Position numbers and translations under genes: made by a program. From Chthonomonadaceae bacterium (lineage in GTDB: Bacteria > Armatimonadota > Chthonomonadetes > Chthonomonadales > Chthonomonadaceae): a DNA stretch of 33,609 nucleotides. Positions 16,794-25,059 of the stretch are shown here, piece after piece (the first letter of the stretch is position 1; every line of letters begins with the position of its first letter). Below the pieces are notes generated by a model, which saw nothing but the letters and a program-made list of their open reading frames with translations, was not told where the DNA came from and did not search any database. The DNA lies in the NCBI GenBank assembly GCA_025054835.1, contig JANWZQ010000102.1, positions 1 to 33,609 on the forward strand, read 5' to 3'.

Positions 16794-17960
16794 ATGAGCG
16801 ACTTCACACCAAAGAAGGAAGATCATTTCACGTTTGGCCTGTGGACGGTAGGCAACGTCGGCCGTGATCCGTTCGGGGAGCCGGTAAGGCCGCCACTCCC
16901 GCCCATCGAGGCCGTCAAAAAGCTATCGGAGCTGGGTGCATATGGCGTCAACTTCCATGACAATGACCTCGTGCCCATCGACGCCTCCCCGGCAGAGCGC
17001 GATCGGATCGTGCGCGAGTTCCGCAAAGCGCTGGATGACCATGGCATGAAAGTGCCCATGGCCACCACCAATCTCTTTTCTGACCCGGCGTTCAAGGATG
17101 GCGCCTTCACCTCCAACGACCCCCGGGTACGCGCCTACGCGGTGCAGAAAACCATGCGCGCCATGGATCTGGGTGCAGAGTTTGGCGCCGAAGTCTACGT
17201 CTTCTGGGGCGGACGTGAAGGCACCGAAACCGATGCCGCCAAGGATCCGCGCGACGCCATCAAGCGCTACCGGGAGTGCCTCAACTTCCTGGCCGAGTAT
17301 GACATCGCGCAGGGCTACAACTACCGCTTCGCCATCGAACCCAAGCCCAACGAGCCCCGGGGCGATATCTATCTGCCCACTGTGGGCTCCGCGCTCGGTT
17401 TCATCGCCACTCTGGATCGACCGGAGAAGTTTGGTCTGAACCCGGAATTCGCGCACGACACCATGGCTGGCCTTAACTTCGTGCATGCGGTCGGGCAGGC
17501 CCTCGATGCGGGGAAACTCTTTCACATTGACCTGAATGGGCAGAAGCCCGGCCGCTATGATCAGGACTATCGCTTCGGCGCCGAAGATCTGAAAACCAAT
17601 TTCTTCCTGGTCAAGCTGCTGGAAGACAGTGGCTACACAGGAATGCGTCACTTCGACGCACATGCCTACCGCACCGAGGACATCGAGGGTGTCTGGGATT
17701 TCGCCCGGGGATGCATGCGCACTTACCTCATTCTCAAAGAGAAAGCCCGGCAGTTCAACGCCGACCCGGAAATTCAGGGGCTCCTGCAGGAATTGAATGC
17801 CGACCCGGACAATCTCGGCAATCTGCTCCGCGCCTATTCCCGGGAGAATGCCGACAGGCTCTCCGCGATGGCGTTCGATCGGGCGGCACTTGGCAGGCGT
17901 GGCTATGCCTATGAGCGCCTGGATCAGCTGACCATCGAGCTCCTGATGGGGATACGCTAG
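16794..17960 (+). CDS. xylA: Xylose isomerase (short, actinobacterial/Thermus type)
   Basis: XylA converts D-xylose to D-xylulose, and often glucose to fructose, with two divalent metals. The ATG at 16794 has AGGGGAG just upstream and gives 388 residues, the length of the Streptomyces/Thermus class rather than the roughly 440-residue E. coli class. It shows [11 protein letters not shown] with catalytic H55, [16 protein letters not shown] with the metal-binding glutamate and lysine, and [19 protein letters not shown] with the metal-binding aspartates. [15 protein letters not shown] at the start is diagnostic of this class. No xylulokinase or xylose transporter is in the window. It is 16 bp after folD, so it is likely transcribed with housekeeping genes. 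Confidence 0.97.
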   Translation: MSDFTPKKEDHFTFGLWTVGNVGRDPFGEPVRPPLPPIEAVKKLSELGAYGVNFHDNDLVPIDASPAERDRIVREFRKALDDHGMKVPMATTNLFSDPAFKDGAFTSNDPRVRAYAVQKTMRAMDLGAEFGAEVYVFWGGREGTETDAAKDPRDAIKRYRECLNFLAEYDIAQGYNYRFAIEPKPNEPRGDIYLPTVGSALGFIATLDRPEKFGLNPEFAHDTMAGLNFVHAVGQALDAGKLFHIDLNGQKPGRYDQDYRFGAEDLKTNFFLVKLLEDSGYTGMRHFDAHAYRTEDIEGVWDFARGCMRTYLILKEKARQFNADPEIQGLLQELNADPDNLGNLLRAYSRENADRLSAMAFDRAALGRRGYAYERLDQLTIELLMGIR

Positions 17961-17989
17961 CGCCCGGCCCACACATGGCCCCGCTCATC

Positions 17990-18025
17990 CGAGGGGTGCT
18001 TCCATCTGACATCCGGCACCCCTCG
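17990..18025 (+). terminator. 10-bp hairpin after xylA
   Basis: CGAGGGGTGC (17990-17999) and GCACCCCTCG (18016-18025) pair perfectly around a 16-nt loop, 29 bp after the xylA stop. No T-run follows, so it may slow or partly stop transcription or protect the upstream mRNA. The rqcH start lies 17 bp further on. Confidence 0.45.
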
Positions 18026-18042
18026 CAGCACATCTCCGGATC

Positions 18043-19836
18043 ATGAGAGCGCGAGAGACACCGGTTAAAATCCCCTTCGACAGCCTGACTCTGCGTGCCA
18101 CAGTTCAGGAGCTGGCTCCGGTACTGACAGGTGGTTACGTGCAGGACATTCGTCAGCCAGAAGCATCGGATATCTGGCTCGACATCCGCAACCGGGGTCA
18201 CAACATCTGGATGATCCTCTCCTGTGACGCCCGCTTCGCCCGTGTTCACCTGACAGCACGCCGCCCACGCAACCCCGGCACGCCTCCGCCGTTCTGCATG
18301 GTGCTGCGCAAGTACATCCGCGATGGACGGATCACAGCCGTACGCCAGCGCGATTTTGACCGCGTCTTCGAGATGGAGATCGAGCGACGTGATGCGCTCG
18401 GGGAGCCCGTTAGCTACACGCTCATTGCCGAGCTGATGGGCAAACACAGCAACCTCATCCTGATCGATGCTCACGGTGTGGTGCTGGACGCGGCCAAGCG
18501 GATCACCCATCGGGTCAACCGGATCCGTCAGATCCTGCCAAACCGGCACTACACGCCTCCTCCCCGACAGGAGGACCATCTCTCACCCTTCCACAACGAC
18601 CCGCTCACGGTCCTGCATGAGGAACTGGCCGCGCTACAAACCTTTCCCCTGACCGATGCGGATCAGGATTGCCTGATCTCTCTGCTCGTCGAAACGTTCC
18701 TCGGCATGTCGCCCTTTCTGGCACAGGAGATCGTGACGCGCGTGCAGTATGCCTCCTCGCTTCAGGAGGGACTCCGGGAAGTATGGAAGCAGATCTTCGA
18801 TGCGGCGCGCTGCAATGACTACGCACCGGTACGGGTGACTTACCAGTACCGCGTTGCCGGGGCCTATCCGTTTCCGGTCGCGCAAATCCCTGCACAGCAA
18901 CAACGACCGGCTGCGTCGCTCAATGAAGCGCTCGATCAGGCCTTCGACACGCAGATGGCTCGTGCGGCGTTTTACGCCGCGGCCAGTGACCTGAAAGCCC
19001 GCATCGAGCAGGAGATCCGCCGGCTGGACCGACAGCGGGAGTCTGCATGGCGCTCTCTTCAGGAGATTGCAAACGCAGAAAGGCACCGCCGGTACGGCGA
19101 ATTAATACTGGCCCATGCATGGCGCATCGCCCCGGGAGCAGAGCGTGCTGTTGTACTGGACTACTTCGATCCGGCCACGCCAGAAATCTCTATCCCGCTG
19201 GACCCGGAACGAAATGCCCCGCAGAACGCAGAAGCCTACTTCCAGCGCTATCACAGGGCGCGCCGCAACGAAGCGATGATCCAGCAAATGCTGCAACAGG
19301 CGGAGGAGGCCGTCGCCCGGCTGGAGCAGGCCCGTGACCGCCTGACCGACTGGCTCACTACCGGTCAGGAAACGGTAGACAGCGTGCGGGAACTCCGGGC
19401 AGAACTGGTTCAGAAGGGGTTGCTACGCGCTTCCGAAATCGGTGACGCGGAGAAACACACCGCGCCGGACTTTGAGGGACATCGGATCAAGCGGTACACA
19501 ACGCCCGAAGGTTACGAGATCCTTGTTGGCGAGAGCGCCACAGCCAACGATTTCCTGACCACGCGCGTCGCCAGACCGGACGACCTCTGGTTGCATGTCC
19601 GTGCAGCCACAAGCGCGCATGTGGTTATTCGCACGCAGGGGCACCCTGCGAACGTCCCCGGGTCTGTCATCGAGCAGGCGGCGCTTCTGTGCGCACGCAA
19701 CAGCAGTCAGAAGCATTCACGACTTGTTGCCGTTGACTGCACGCTCAAGAAATACGTGCGCAAGCCCCGCGGGTCGCCCCCGGGCAGCGTGGACTACCAG
19801 CGAGAGACCACCCTGCACGTTAATCCGCAGGATTGA
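18043..19836 (+). CDS. rqcH: RqcH (NFACT/Rqc2 homologue), ribosome quality control
   Basis: RqcH binds stalled 50S subunits carrying peptidyl-tRNA and recruits tRNA-Ala to add C-terminal alanine tails for degradation; older annotations call it a fibronectin-binding protein. The protein has 597 residues from the ATG at 18043. The NFACT-N domain (about 10-235) carries [11 protein letters not shown], the Asp-Arg pair at D106-R107 ([17 protein letters not shown]) matching the functionally needed DR of known RqcH, and [14 protein letters not shown] helix-hairpin-helix-like region and long coiled coils follow (about 310-455). The C-terminal NFACT-R domain has [20 protein letters not shown] and the Gly-His segment [19 protein letters not shown]. 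It overlaps the converging rnz by 17 bp. Confidence 0.95.
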   Translation: MRARETPVKIPFDSLTLRATVQELAPVLTGGYVQDIRQPEASDIWLDIRNRGHNIWMILSCDARFARVHLTARRPRNPGTPPPFCMVLRKYIRDGRITAVRQRDFDRVFEMEIERRDALGEPVSYTLIAELMGKHSNLILIDAHGVVLDAAKRITHRVNRIRQILPNRHYTPPPRQEDHLSPFHNDPLTVLHEELAALQTFPLTDADQDCLISLLVETFLGMSPFLAQEIVTRVQYASSLQEGLREVWKQIFDAARCNDYAPVRVTYQYRVAGAYPFPVAQIPAQQQRPAASLNEALDQAFDTQMARAAFYAAASDLKARIEQEIRRLDRQRESAWRSLQEIANAERHRRYGELILAHAWRIAPGAERAVVLDYFDPATPEISIPLDPERNAPQNAEAYFQRYHRARRNEAMIQQMLQQAEEAVARLEQARDRLTDWLTTGQETVDSVRELRAELVQKGLLRASEIGDAEKHTAPDFEGHRIKRYTTPEGYEILVGESATANDFLTTRVARPDDLWLHVRAATSAHVVIRTQGHPANVPGSVIEQAALLCARNSSQKHSRLVAVDCTLKKYVRKPRGSPPGSVDYQRETTLHVNPQD

Positions 19837-20779
19837 TCGAACCGGGCTCCCTCGGAGGGACCTCCACGCTCAGGAAATCGCGTGCCAGCTCCGTATCCGG
19901 AAAGACAGCGCGCGCTTCCTCCAGCAGCGCGTCCAGTCGCGCCCCTTCCCCCTCGTAACGCGCGCTGAAGTGCGTCAGGTAAAGACGTCGCACACCGGCC
20001 TGTCGGGCCACTTCGGCTGCCATGCGCGCGGTAGAATGCAGGGCGCGTCGCGCCAGAGGCAGATCCTCCTCCAGATGTGTCGCCTCGTGCACCAGCAGAT
20101 CCGCGCCCCGTGCCAGTCGTACACTCGCCGGCGAGAAGATAGTATCCCCGCAGATCACAATTTTGCGCCCGGGGCGGGGCGGACCTGTCAGGTCGGTGCC
20201 GCGCACTATCCGTCCATCAGGCAACGTGATGGTCTCTCCGCTTTTCAAACGGCCATACAGAGGCCCTTCCGGAATACCCAGCGCGCGGGCGCGCTCTACG
20301 TCAAAGCGCCCGGGCTGGATATGCTCCTCCACAGCGTACCCCCAGGAGGGCACCCGATGGGTCAGCAGCGCACAGGTCACCCGCACCTGCGTGTCCTCGC
20401 ACACAACTCCCTCATCGACCGTGCGCACTTCCAGTGGATATTGCAGCTGCGAGCCGCTCAGCTCCAGTGCATGCCGCACAAACGCCCCTACGCCCTCCGG
20501 ACCAAAGACGGTTACCGGAGTCTCGCACCCGCTCTGCATCGAGCGTGTGGCCAGCAGGCCGGGCAGGCCGAACAGGTGATCGCCGTGCATGTGGGTGATG
20601 AACACTTTCTCGATCTGGCTCAGACGCAGATGCGGGGCACGCAGGAACTGGTGTTGCGTGCCTTCACCACAATCGAATAGCCAGCAGGAGCTACGCTGCG
20701 GGAGTTGCAATGCCACTGCGGTTACGTTGCGGTGTCGGGTAGGCGCCCCTGCGCTGGTCCCCAGGAACGTCAGCTTCAC
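19820..20779 (-). CDS. rnz: Ribonuclease Z
   Basis: RNase Z is a zinc-dependent metallo-beta-lactamase-fold endonuclease that trims tRNA 3' ends. The protein has 319 residues, normal for the short bacterial form, and starts with GTG at 20779. It opens with [18 protein letters not shown], then DCGEGTQHQ, the zinc motif [12 protein letters not shown] (H63, H65, D67, H68), CGDT (the bridging aspartate), HEATHLEED and LTHFSARY near the end. The GTG overlaps a TGA by 4 bp (GTGA), so translation may be coupled to the upstream, seemingly broken frame at 20776-21309. The stop lies within the end of rqcH, a convergent 17-bp overlap. Confidence 0.96.
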   Translation of the reverse strand: MKLTFLGTSAGAPTRHRNVTAVALQLPQRSSCWLFDCGEGTQHQFLRAPHLRLSQIEKVFITHMHGDHLFGLPGLLATRSMQSGCETPVTVFGPEGVGAFVRHALELSGSQLQYPLEVRTVDEGVVCEDTQVRVTCALLTHRVPSWGYAVEEHIQPGRFDVERARALGIPEGPLYGRLKSGETITLPDGRIVRGTDLTGPPRPGRKIVICGDTIFSPASVRLARGADLLVHEATHLEEDLPLARRALHSTARMAAEVARQAGVRRLYLTHFSARYEGEGARLDALLEEARAVFPDTELARDFLSVEVPPREPGSINPAD

Positions 20780-21309
20780 TGGAACTCACCTGACCGCCCT
20801 GCAAAATGCCTGGCCAGTAGCTGCGTTCCTCTCATCTCGCCCGATGAACGGGTGCGCTCCGGAACAGCCAGTGCGGCGCCGTCGCGTGCATCGTAGCTCG
20901 ATAACCGGAACCCACCGGAATCTATCCCTCCTACCAGTACGTACTCCTCGCCCGATTGAGTCTCCCGCACGACGCTCCGACCAGTCCGACAACCTGCCCC
21001 CGGGTCAGCGGTACCGGCATGGTCACCGCACCATCCAGAACGATTGCCCGTGCACCCGCCAGCTCCAGTACCTGACGCGCCATCAGACCGGACACATTGA
21101 GGGTGTGGATTTGCCAGACGAGAGCGATGGACCTGCAGCCTCATCCGGATCCGATTACGCATGAATGCGATCTCCGGGTGCAAGAGAGGCTCCGATGCGG
21201 CCCGGAGTCTCCGGGGGGCGACTGTCACGCACAGCGATGTCTTGAGGCCGGATGCATTCGGAGGCATTGCGTCTTGCAGTGAAAGTACATGCACCTTGAG
21301 AAGGTGCAC
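20776..21309 (-). pseudogene. Broken or frameshifted coding region upstream of rnz
   Basis: The minus-strand frame ending at 20776 is open for about 177 codons, but only its last part looks like protein (from about 20976: SVVRETQSGEEYVLVGGIDS, then GGFRLSSYDARDGAAL). Upstream, protein-like text sits in the next frame, 21140-20931 (IALVWQIHTLNVSGLMARQV, ELAGARAIVLDGAVTMPVPL, TRGQVVGLVGA). The two join if one base is missing near 20970-20985. Its TGA overlaps the rnz GTG by 4 bp, as in real operons. I do not recognise the family. It may be a decayed gene, an assembly indel, or chance openness in an untranslated leader. Confidence 0.35.
21201..21308 (-). other. Two compact hairpins in the rnz upstream region
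   Basis: TGCACCTT-CTC-AAGGTGCA is an 8-bp stem with a 3-nt loop (21290-21308 as a palindrome). CCCGGA and TCCGGG pair around a 3-nt loop at 21201-21215. Both lie downstream of the promoter at 21456-21485 and would be in its transcript. They suggest a structured RNA leader or a small RNA, but no known RNA family signature (RNase P, tmRNA, SRP, riboswitch) was recognised. Confidence 0.35.
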
Positions 21310-21455
21310 GCGGGTTCAGAGGATCCGACGCGGATGCGTTGGGATAACAATCGAACGAAATGCCAGTACGCCATACCCGACGAGAGCAAGTGCGATATCC
21401 CGGCATGGAGGTTTTGCGCACAGGCCTGCATGGCAGAGAGTGGCGTCACGGCGTC

Positions 21456-21485
21456 ATTATAGAACCATGTTTGGAGAGTTGTCAA
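21456..21485 (-). promoter_or_regulatory. Near-consensus sigma-70 promoter pointing towards rnz
   Basis: On the minus strand TTGACA (21485-21480) and TATAAT (21461-21456) are separated by 18 bp. Both hexamers are perfect. The predicted start near 21449 is about 670 nt from the rnz start, with no intact gene between them. Confidence 0.75.
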
Positions 21486-21518
21486 GGCGCCTGCCAGCTC
21501 AAGCGCATCGCAAACACT

Positions 21519-21556
21519 GAAGCCGGGACAGGCCGCTGGCGGCCTGTCCCGGCTTC
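21519..21556 (-). terminator. 18-bp perfect hairpin after the small protein gene
   Basis: GAAGCCGGGACAGGCCGC and its exact complement are separated by 2 nt. It lies 41 bp after the stop of the 82-residue gene and upstream of the promoter at 21456-21485. Only a short TGTTT follows on the minus strand, so it may act with weak U-tract support. It shares the GGGACAGGC core with the hairpin at 2365-2396. Confidence 0.65.
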
Positions 21557-21596
21557 AAAACATGTGCTTTCTATATCGCAGCAGGTCTGTCGCGGC

Positions 21597-21845
21597 TCAT
21601 TCGGGGAGAGAGCGATGCCGGAAGAAGGCTCCCAGACTCGCGCGCTCCATCTCCCCGGTGTTAGCCAGAGCGTAGGCCGCGTGAGCCAGTTGCAGACGAG
21701 CCAGCATGCTCAACGGATTATCCTTCGCTTTCACCGGGCGCGGATGTGGCTGATCTCGCTCCAGCAATGCAATCAACCGCGACAACGCGTCCACACGAGC
21801 CTGATCATTCCGATCCTGTTCTAACGGTATGTTGTTGACCTGCAT
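21597..21845 (-). CDS. Small protein of unknown function (82 residues)
   Basis: The ATG at 21845 has GAGGAGA about 10 nt upstream, a good ribosome site, and gives 82 residues. The sequence has no signal peptide and no membrane segment. It is rich in Arg, Leu, Ala and Asp with likely helices at residues 12-29 (NDQARVDALSRLIALLE) and 45-66 (LSMLARLQLAHAAYALANT), joined by a proline-rich link. The helical pair suggests a small cytoplasmic binding or dimerising protein, but I do not recognise a family. It has its own terminator-like hairpin and lies in the same direction as the membrane transporter upstream (222 bp away). Confidence 0.65.
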   Translation of the reverse strand: MQVNNIPLEQDRNDQARVDALSRLIALLERDQPHPRPVKAKDNPLSMLARLQLAHAAYALANTGEMERASLGAFFRHRSLPE

Positions 21846-22067
21846 CGTTGTGTGATCTCCTCGTCTCTCTATTGGCCCCGGTCGCACGCGTATACCCGTT
21901 GTTTATAACACCCCGGCACAGGGCAGATGTGACATAATCCCTCGTACGCTCTATTCCACGTTCCACAGAGGCGAATACCTGTATGTTTCGCCAAGTTTTT
22001 ACTGTGCCTTTGCAAGATTCACTGACATAGACGAAGGAAATCCTGTGCGGTTACATGCCCTGCCAGA
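21846..22067. other. Intergenic region upstream of the 82-residue gene
   Basis: This 222-bp stretch is locally more AT-rich than its neighbours, with TTATAAAC on the minus strand near 21908 as a possible -10 for the small gene. No -35 is convincing. The leftward transporter ends here without a clear terminator hairpin. Nothing else was recognised. Confidence 0.3.
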
Positions 22068-23423
22068 TCAACGTGAAGGGTCCTCTGCGGGTACCTCCCT
22101 CTGAAAACTCAGTTCCCCGTGAGCTGTCGCTACCGATGCCTCTACGGGTGCCAGCATTCGGGAGACACATCGCCGCAGGTAGCGATACTCGGCCCACCCG
22201 GCTATGGTGAAAGCGCATGCAGCCACCTGCATGCCGGGCAGTTGCAGTGCAACACCGATCCACAGTACCGCAGTGTGCACCAGCAGGTTGCACACCATGC
22301 CCGTATACACTGCAGCGGTCTGCCGGCCTGCTACCAGCACACCCCGTGCCCACGAACCCAGAGCGGTCAGCCAGGGCAACAGGAGGGAATACAGGACGCC
22401 CGCACGCACATAAGGCTGCAGCAACTCCGGGAGGGAAACCACCCGGACGAGGTAAACATCCAGTAGCGGAGTGAACGCCACCAGTGCCGTGAACGCCGCA
22501 GAGAATCCCCCAACCAGCACGGTGAACCGCCACAGAGCCGGTTGAGACTGCGGGTGACGCGCCTGCGCCACACAGGTCTCTTGCAGAGCCAGCGCAGGCC
22601 CGCGGATCACCAGTAACGCCATAAAAGTCACTGGCCAGGCCGCCAGCGTTTCCGTGGGATGAGGCAGCCGGGCCAGTGCCGCCGACGTGAGCGGTTGCGC
22701 CAGGAGCGTGAGCAATGTGGTCCATGCGAGGGGCGCATGAAACGCACGGACCGCTTGCAACGTGAGATGCCCCTCCTCGTCCTGTACCGGCAGCACGTCG
22801 CGTCGCAGGGCAGGCTGCACAAACCCCAGGGTCAGAATGGCCTCTGTGGTCACTGCCACCATCAGCGTGAGCGCGGCCACCTGCGCGCCAGATAACGCTC
22901 CGCGAGACGTCAGGAAATATGCGCACAGCACCACGGCAAGCAATCGCACCACGGTCCCCCACGAGACCAGATGCGCCCCTCCATGTCGTATCAGTATCCC
23001 CTGAAAAAAGCGGCGCCAGGCGATCGCTGCCGTCCAGAACAGCATGATCTGCATGGCCGGTCGTGCCGCCTGCACAATCGGCCCCGGTTGTCGCATCCAT
23101 CCTCTACAGATCAGATCGAACAGCGGTGTGAAAGCGACCAGTGCGGTCAACGCAGTGCAGGCAGCAGAAAGCAGGAACGTGAAACGTTGCAGCACACGGA
23201 ACGACTGCTGGCCACGCACCAGCGCAATGGCCGTAGAGAGCAGCATGATGACCGGACTTTCGATCAACAGCGATAGCGACATGGTCAATCCCCACGCCGC
23301 CAGGTGCAATGCCGGGTCGGGCAGCACACCGATCGCCGCCTGCACTGCCGGCCCCTCCAGCATCATCAGTTCGAAACTGACCGCAAGGGGCAACCACAAT
23401 CGGAAGATAGTTCGAACGTGCAT
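22068..23423 (-). CDS. Polytopic membrane protein of the MATE/progressive-ankylosis (ANKH)-like superfamily
   Basis: The ATG at 23423 gives 451 residues; the frame is open upstream to 23591 but those residues do not look like protein. About 11-12 hydrophobic helices are visible (for example LWLPLAVSFELMMLEGPAVQ, SLSLLIESPVIMLLSTAIAL, TALTALVAFTPLFDLI, VTFMALLVIRGPALALQETC). Two halves repeat the phrase TALVAFTPLxD, consistent with the internal duplication of MATE/MVF-type flippases and antiporters. The motif ESPVIMLLS resembles what I remember of bacterial ANKH-like proteins, whose animal homologue exports pyrophosphate, ATP or citrate. The substrate here is unknown. A cytoplasmic loop precedes the second half (PVQDEEGHLTLQAVRAFH). 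It diverges from serS. Confidence 0.8.
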   Translation of the reverse strand: MHVRTIFRLWLPLAVSFELMMLEGPAVQAAIGVLPDPALHLAAWGLTMSLSLLIESPVIMLLSTAIALVRGQQSFRVLQRFTFLLSAACTALTALVAFTPLFDLICRGWMRQPGPIVQAARPAMQIMLFWTAAIAWRRFFQGILIRHGGAHLVSWGTVVRLLAVVLCAYFLTSRGALSGAQVAALTLMVAVTTEAILTLGFVQPALRRDVLPVQDEEGHLTLQAVRAFHAPLAWTTLLTLLAQPLTSAALARLPHPTETLAAWPVTFMALLVIRGPALALQETCVAQARHPQSQPALWRFTVLVGGFSAAFTALVAFTPLLDVYLVRVVSLPELLQPYVRAGVLYSLLLPWLTALGSWARGVLVAGRQTAAVYTGMVCNLLVHTAVLWIGVALQLPGMQVAACAFTIAGWAEYRYLRRCVSRMLAPVEASVATAHGELSFQREVPAEDPSR

Positions 23424-23463
23424 GCACACCCCGCTCACGTAACGGTCTGACCCGACCGCAGGG

Positions 23464-23472
23464 ATTGTAGCA
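23464..23472 (-). promoter_or_regulatory. Candidate extended -10 for the membrane protein gene
   Basis: The minus strand reads TGCTACAAT, an extended -10 (TGn plus TACAAT at 23469-23464), 41 bp before the ATG at 23423. The -35 region is poor, which extended -10 promoters tolerate. Confidence 0.45.
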
Positions 23473-23546
23473 CATTCCGCTGCCCCACGGACATCCGGGG
23501 AGCGAGCATCGGATCCGGCCAGGGCGCCCTGCGTGCCCGTATAAGC

Positions 23547-23576
23547 TTGACACGCTCTCATCGTTTGTGCGAAAAT
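23547..23576 (+). promoter_or_regulatory. Candidate sigma-70 promoter of serS
   Basis: TTGACA at 23547-23552 is followed after 18 bp by GAAAAT (23571-23576, four of six matches). The predicted start near 23583 leaves a very short leader holding only the GGAGGA site. No T-box leader fits into this space. Confidence 0.6.
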
Positions 23577-23596
23577 CGCTCCGGAGGACATCGGTC

Positions 23597-24886
23597 ATGC
23601 TGGATATCCGCCTGTTTCGTGAGCACCCCGAGATGGTAAAAGCAGGCTTTCAGAAGATGGGCACCGACCCGGGACTGGTAGATCGCGTACGCCATCTGGA
23701 TGAACGGATCCGTACACTCAAGCTGGAAGCGGAGACCAGAAAGGCAACGCTCAATGCGGAGAGCAAGGCCATGGGGCGCTCCCTGTCACCGGAGGAACGT
23801 GAGACCCGGCGCGCCGCGTTGCGCGCCCTTGGAGACGAGATCAGCACACTGGACGCACAGCGCGCGGAGCTCGAGAAAGAACTGCAGGATATCCTCTGGA
23901 TCGTTCCCAACCTGCCCGACGAACGAGTGCCGGTCGGACAGGGGGAGGAGAGCAATGTGGTGGTGCGTTCATTCGGTGAGCCACGCACATTCGAGTTCGC
24001 GCCGAGGCCACACTGGGAAGTCGGAGAGCGACTGGGCATTCTGGATATCGAACGCGGCATCAAAATCAGCGGATCACGGTTCTACGTGCTCCGGGGCGCC
24101 GGAGCCGCTCTGCAGCGCGCCCTGATTACCTTCATGCTGGATCTGCATATCACGCAACACGGCTACACCGAGGTATATCCCCCCTTTCTGGTCAAGGAAC
24201 AGTGCCTCTGGGGCACAGGGCAGCTGCCCAAGTTCGCCGATAACCAGTATCACGATGCGGAAGAGGACTACTGGCTGGTACCCACCGCAGAGGTCCCGGT
24301 AACCAATCTGCACCGTGACGAAATTCTGGATGCCACGCAACTGCCCCTCCACTACGTGGCCTACACCCCCTGTTTCCGCCGGGAAAAAATGTCGGCTGGA
24401 CGCGACGTGCGCGGCATTAAACGCGGACATCAGTTCGACAAGGTCGAACTGGTCAAACTGTGCACTCCGGAAACTTCCGATGCCGAACTGGAAACTCTGA
24501 CTCACAACGCGGAAGCCGTCTGTCGAGCGCTGGAGCTGCCCTACCGGGTCGTTCTGGTCTGTACCGGTGAAAAGGGCGACTTCAATGCCATTCAGTACGA
24601 TATTGAGGTGTACGCGCCGGCCAGCAAAGGCGAGGAGGGCGGTGAGTGGCTTGAGGTCTCCTCCTGCTCCAACTTCCGCGATTTTCAGGCGCGGCGAGCC
24701 AACATTCGCTACCGTCCGGCTCCCGGCGCAAAACCAGAATTTGTTCATACGCTCAACGGCTCGGGACTCGCCCTGCCCCGCGTGATGATCGCCATTCTGG
24801 AGAACTATCAGAACCCGGACGGGAGCGTCACGATCCCGTCGGTGCTGCGCCCCTACATGCACAACCAGACCGTAATTACGGCATGA
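23597..24886 (+). CDS. serS: Seryl-tRNA synthetase
   Basis: SerS charges tRNA-Ser (and tRNA-Sec) with serine in the cytoplasm. The ATG at 23597 follows GGAGGA by 8 nt and gives 429 residues, the usual bacterial length. Residues 1-110 form the long antiparallel coiled-coil arm that grips the tRNA variable arm (MLDIRLFREHPEMVKAGFQ through AQRAELEKELQDILWIVPNLP). The class II core has motif 2, CFRREKMSAGRDVRGIKRGH, and motif 3, LNGSGLALPRVMIAILENYQ. The conserved TAEVPVTNLHRDE segment, which contacts the serine, is present. Confidence 0.97.
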   Translation: MLDIRLFREHPEMVKAGFQKMGTDPGLVDRVRHLDERIRTLKLEAETRKATLNAESKAMGRSLSPEERETRRAALRALGDEISTLDAQRAELEKELQDILWIVPNLPDERVPVGQGEESNVVVRSFGEPRTFEFAPRPHWEVGERLGILDIERGIKISGSRFYVLRGAGAALQRALITFMLDLHITQHGYTEVYPPFLVKEQCLWGTGQLPKFADNQYHDAEEDYWLVPTAEVPVTNLHRDEILDATQLPLHYVAYTPCFRREKMSAGRDVRGIKRGHQFDKVELVKLCTPETSDAELETLTHNAEAVCRALELPYRVVLVCTGEKGDFNAIQYDIEVYAPASKGEEGGEWLEVSSCSNFRDFQARRANIRYRPAPGAKPEFVHTLNGSGLALPRVMIAILENYQNPDGSVTIPSVLRPYMHNQTVITA

Positions 24887-24996
24887 CGGCGCAGTGGATC
24901 GCCTCATCAGAACGCCGTCAGGCAGTTACCGTTGTTTCCACACGCAGATCAGGGATGCAGTGATCCCCCTGCCCCTGCGCCATTGTGCCCCCACGA

Positions 24997-25016
24997 ATGC
25001 CCCCATATCGGGGCAT
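24997..25016 (+). terminator. Short hairpin between serS and the aldolase fusion
   Basis: ATGCCCC and GGGGCAT pair around a 6-nt loop, about 110 bp after the serS stop. Only CTCTT follows, so it is a weak terminator candidate. It might instead act in the leader of the next gene, 44 bp downstream. Confidence 0.4.
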
Positions 25017-25059
25017 CTCTTGGAAAGAGCACTCTGGCGCGCGAGGAGAGAGAAAGAGG

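Noticed and set aside
19595-20680. 361-codon open frame on the plus strand across rqcH and rnz
   Set aside because: It runs out of rqcH in another frame and lies opposite rnz, with no ribosome site or motif.
20780-21450. RNase P RNA, tmRNA, SRP RNA or 6S RNA in the gene-poor stretch
   Set aside because: None of the conserved cores of the first three is present on either strand, and no 6S-like closing stem with a central bubble was apparent.
21225-21485. 86-codon minus-strand frame beginning at the promoter near 21485
   Set aside because: Its start lies on the -35 box, upstream of the predicted transcript, and the later part is Cys/His/Arg-rich and not protein-like.
22051-23100. 349-codon frame on the minus strand inside the membrane protein gene
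   Set aside because: Its product is a Gly/Ala/His/Asp-rich mix without helices, whereas the neighbouring frame gives a coherent membrane protein.
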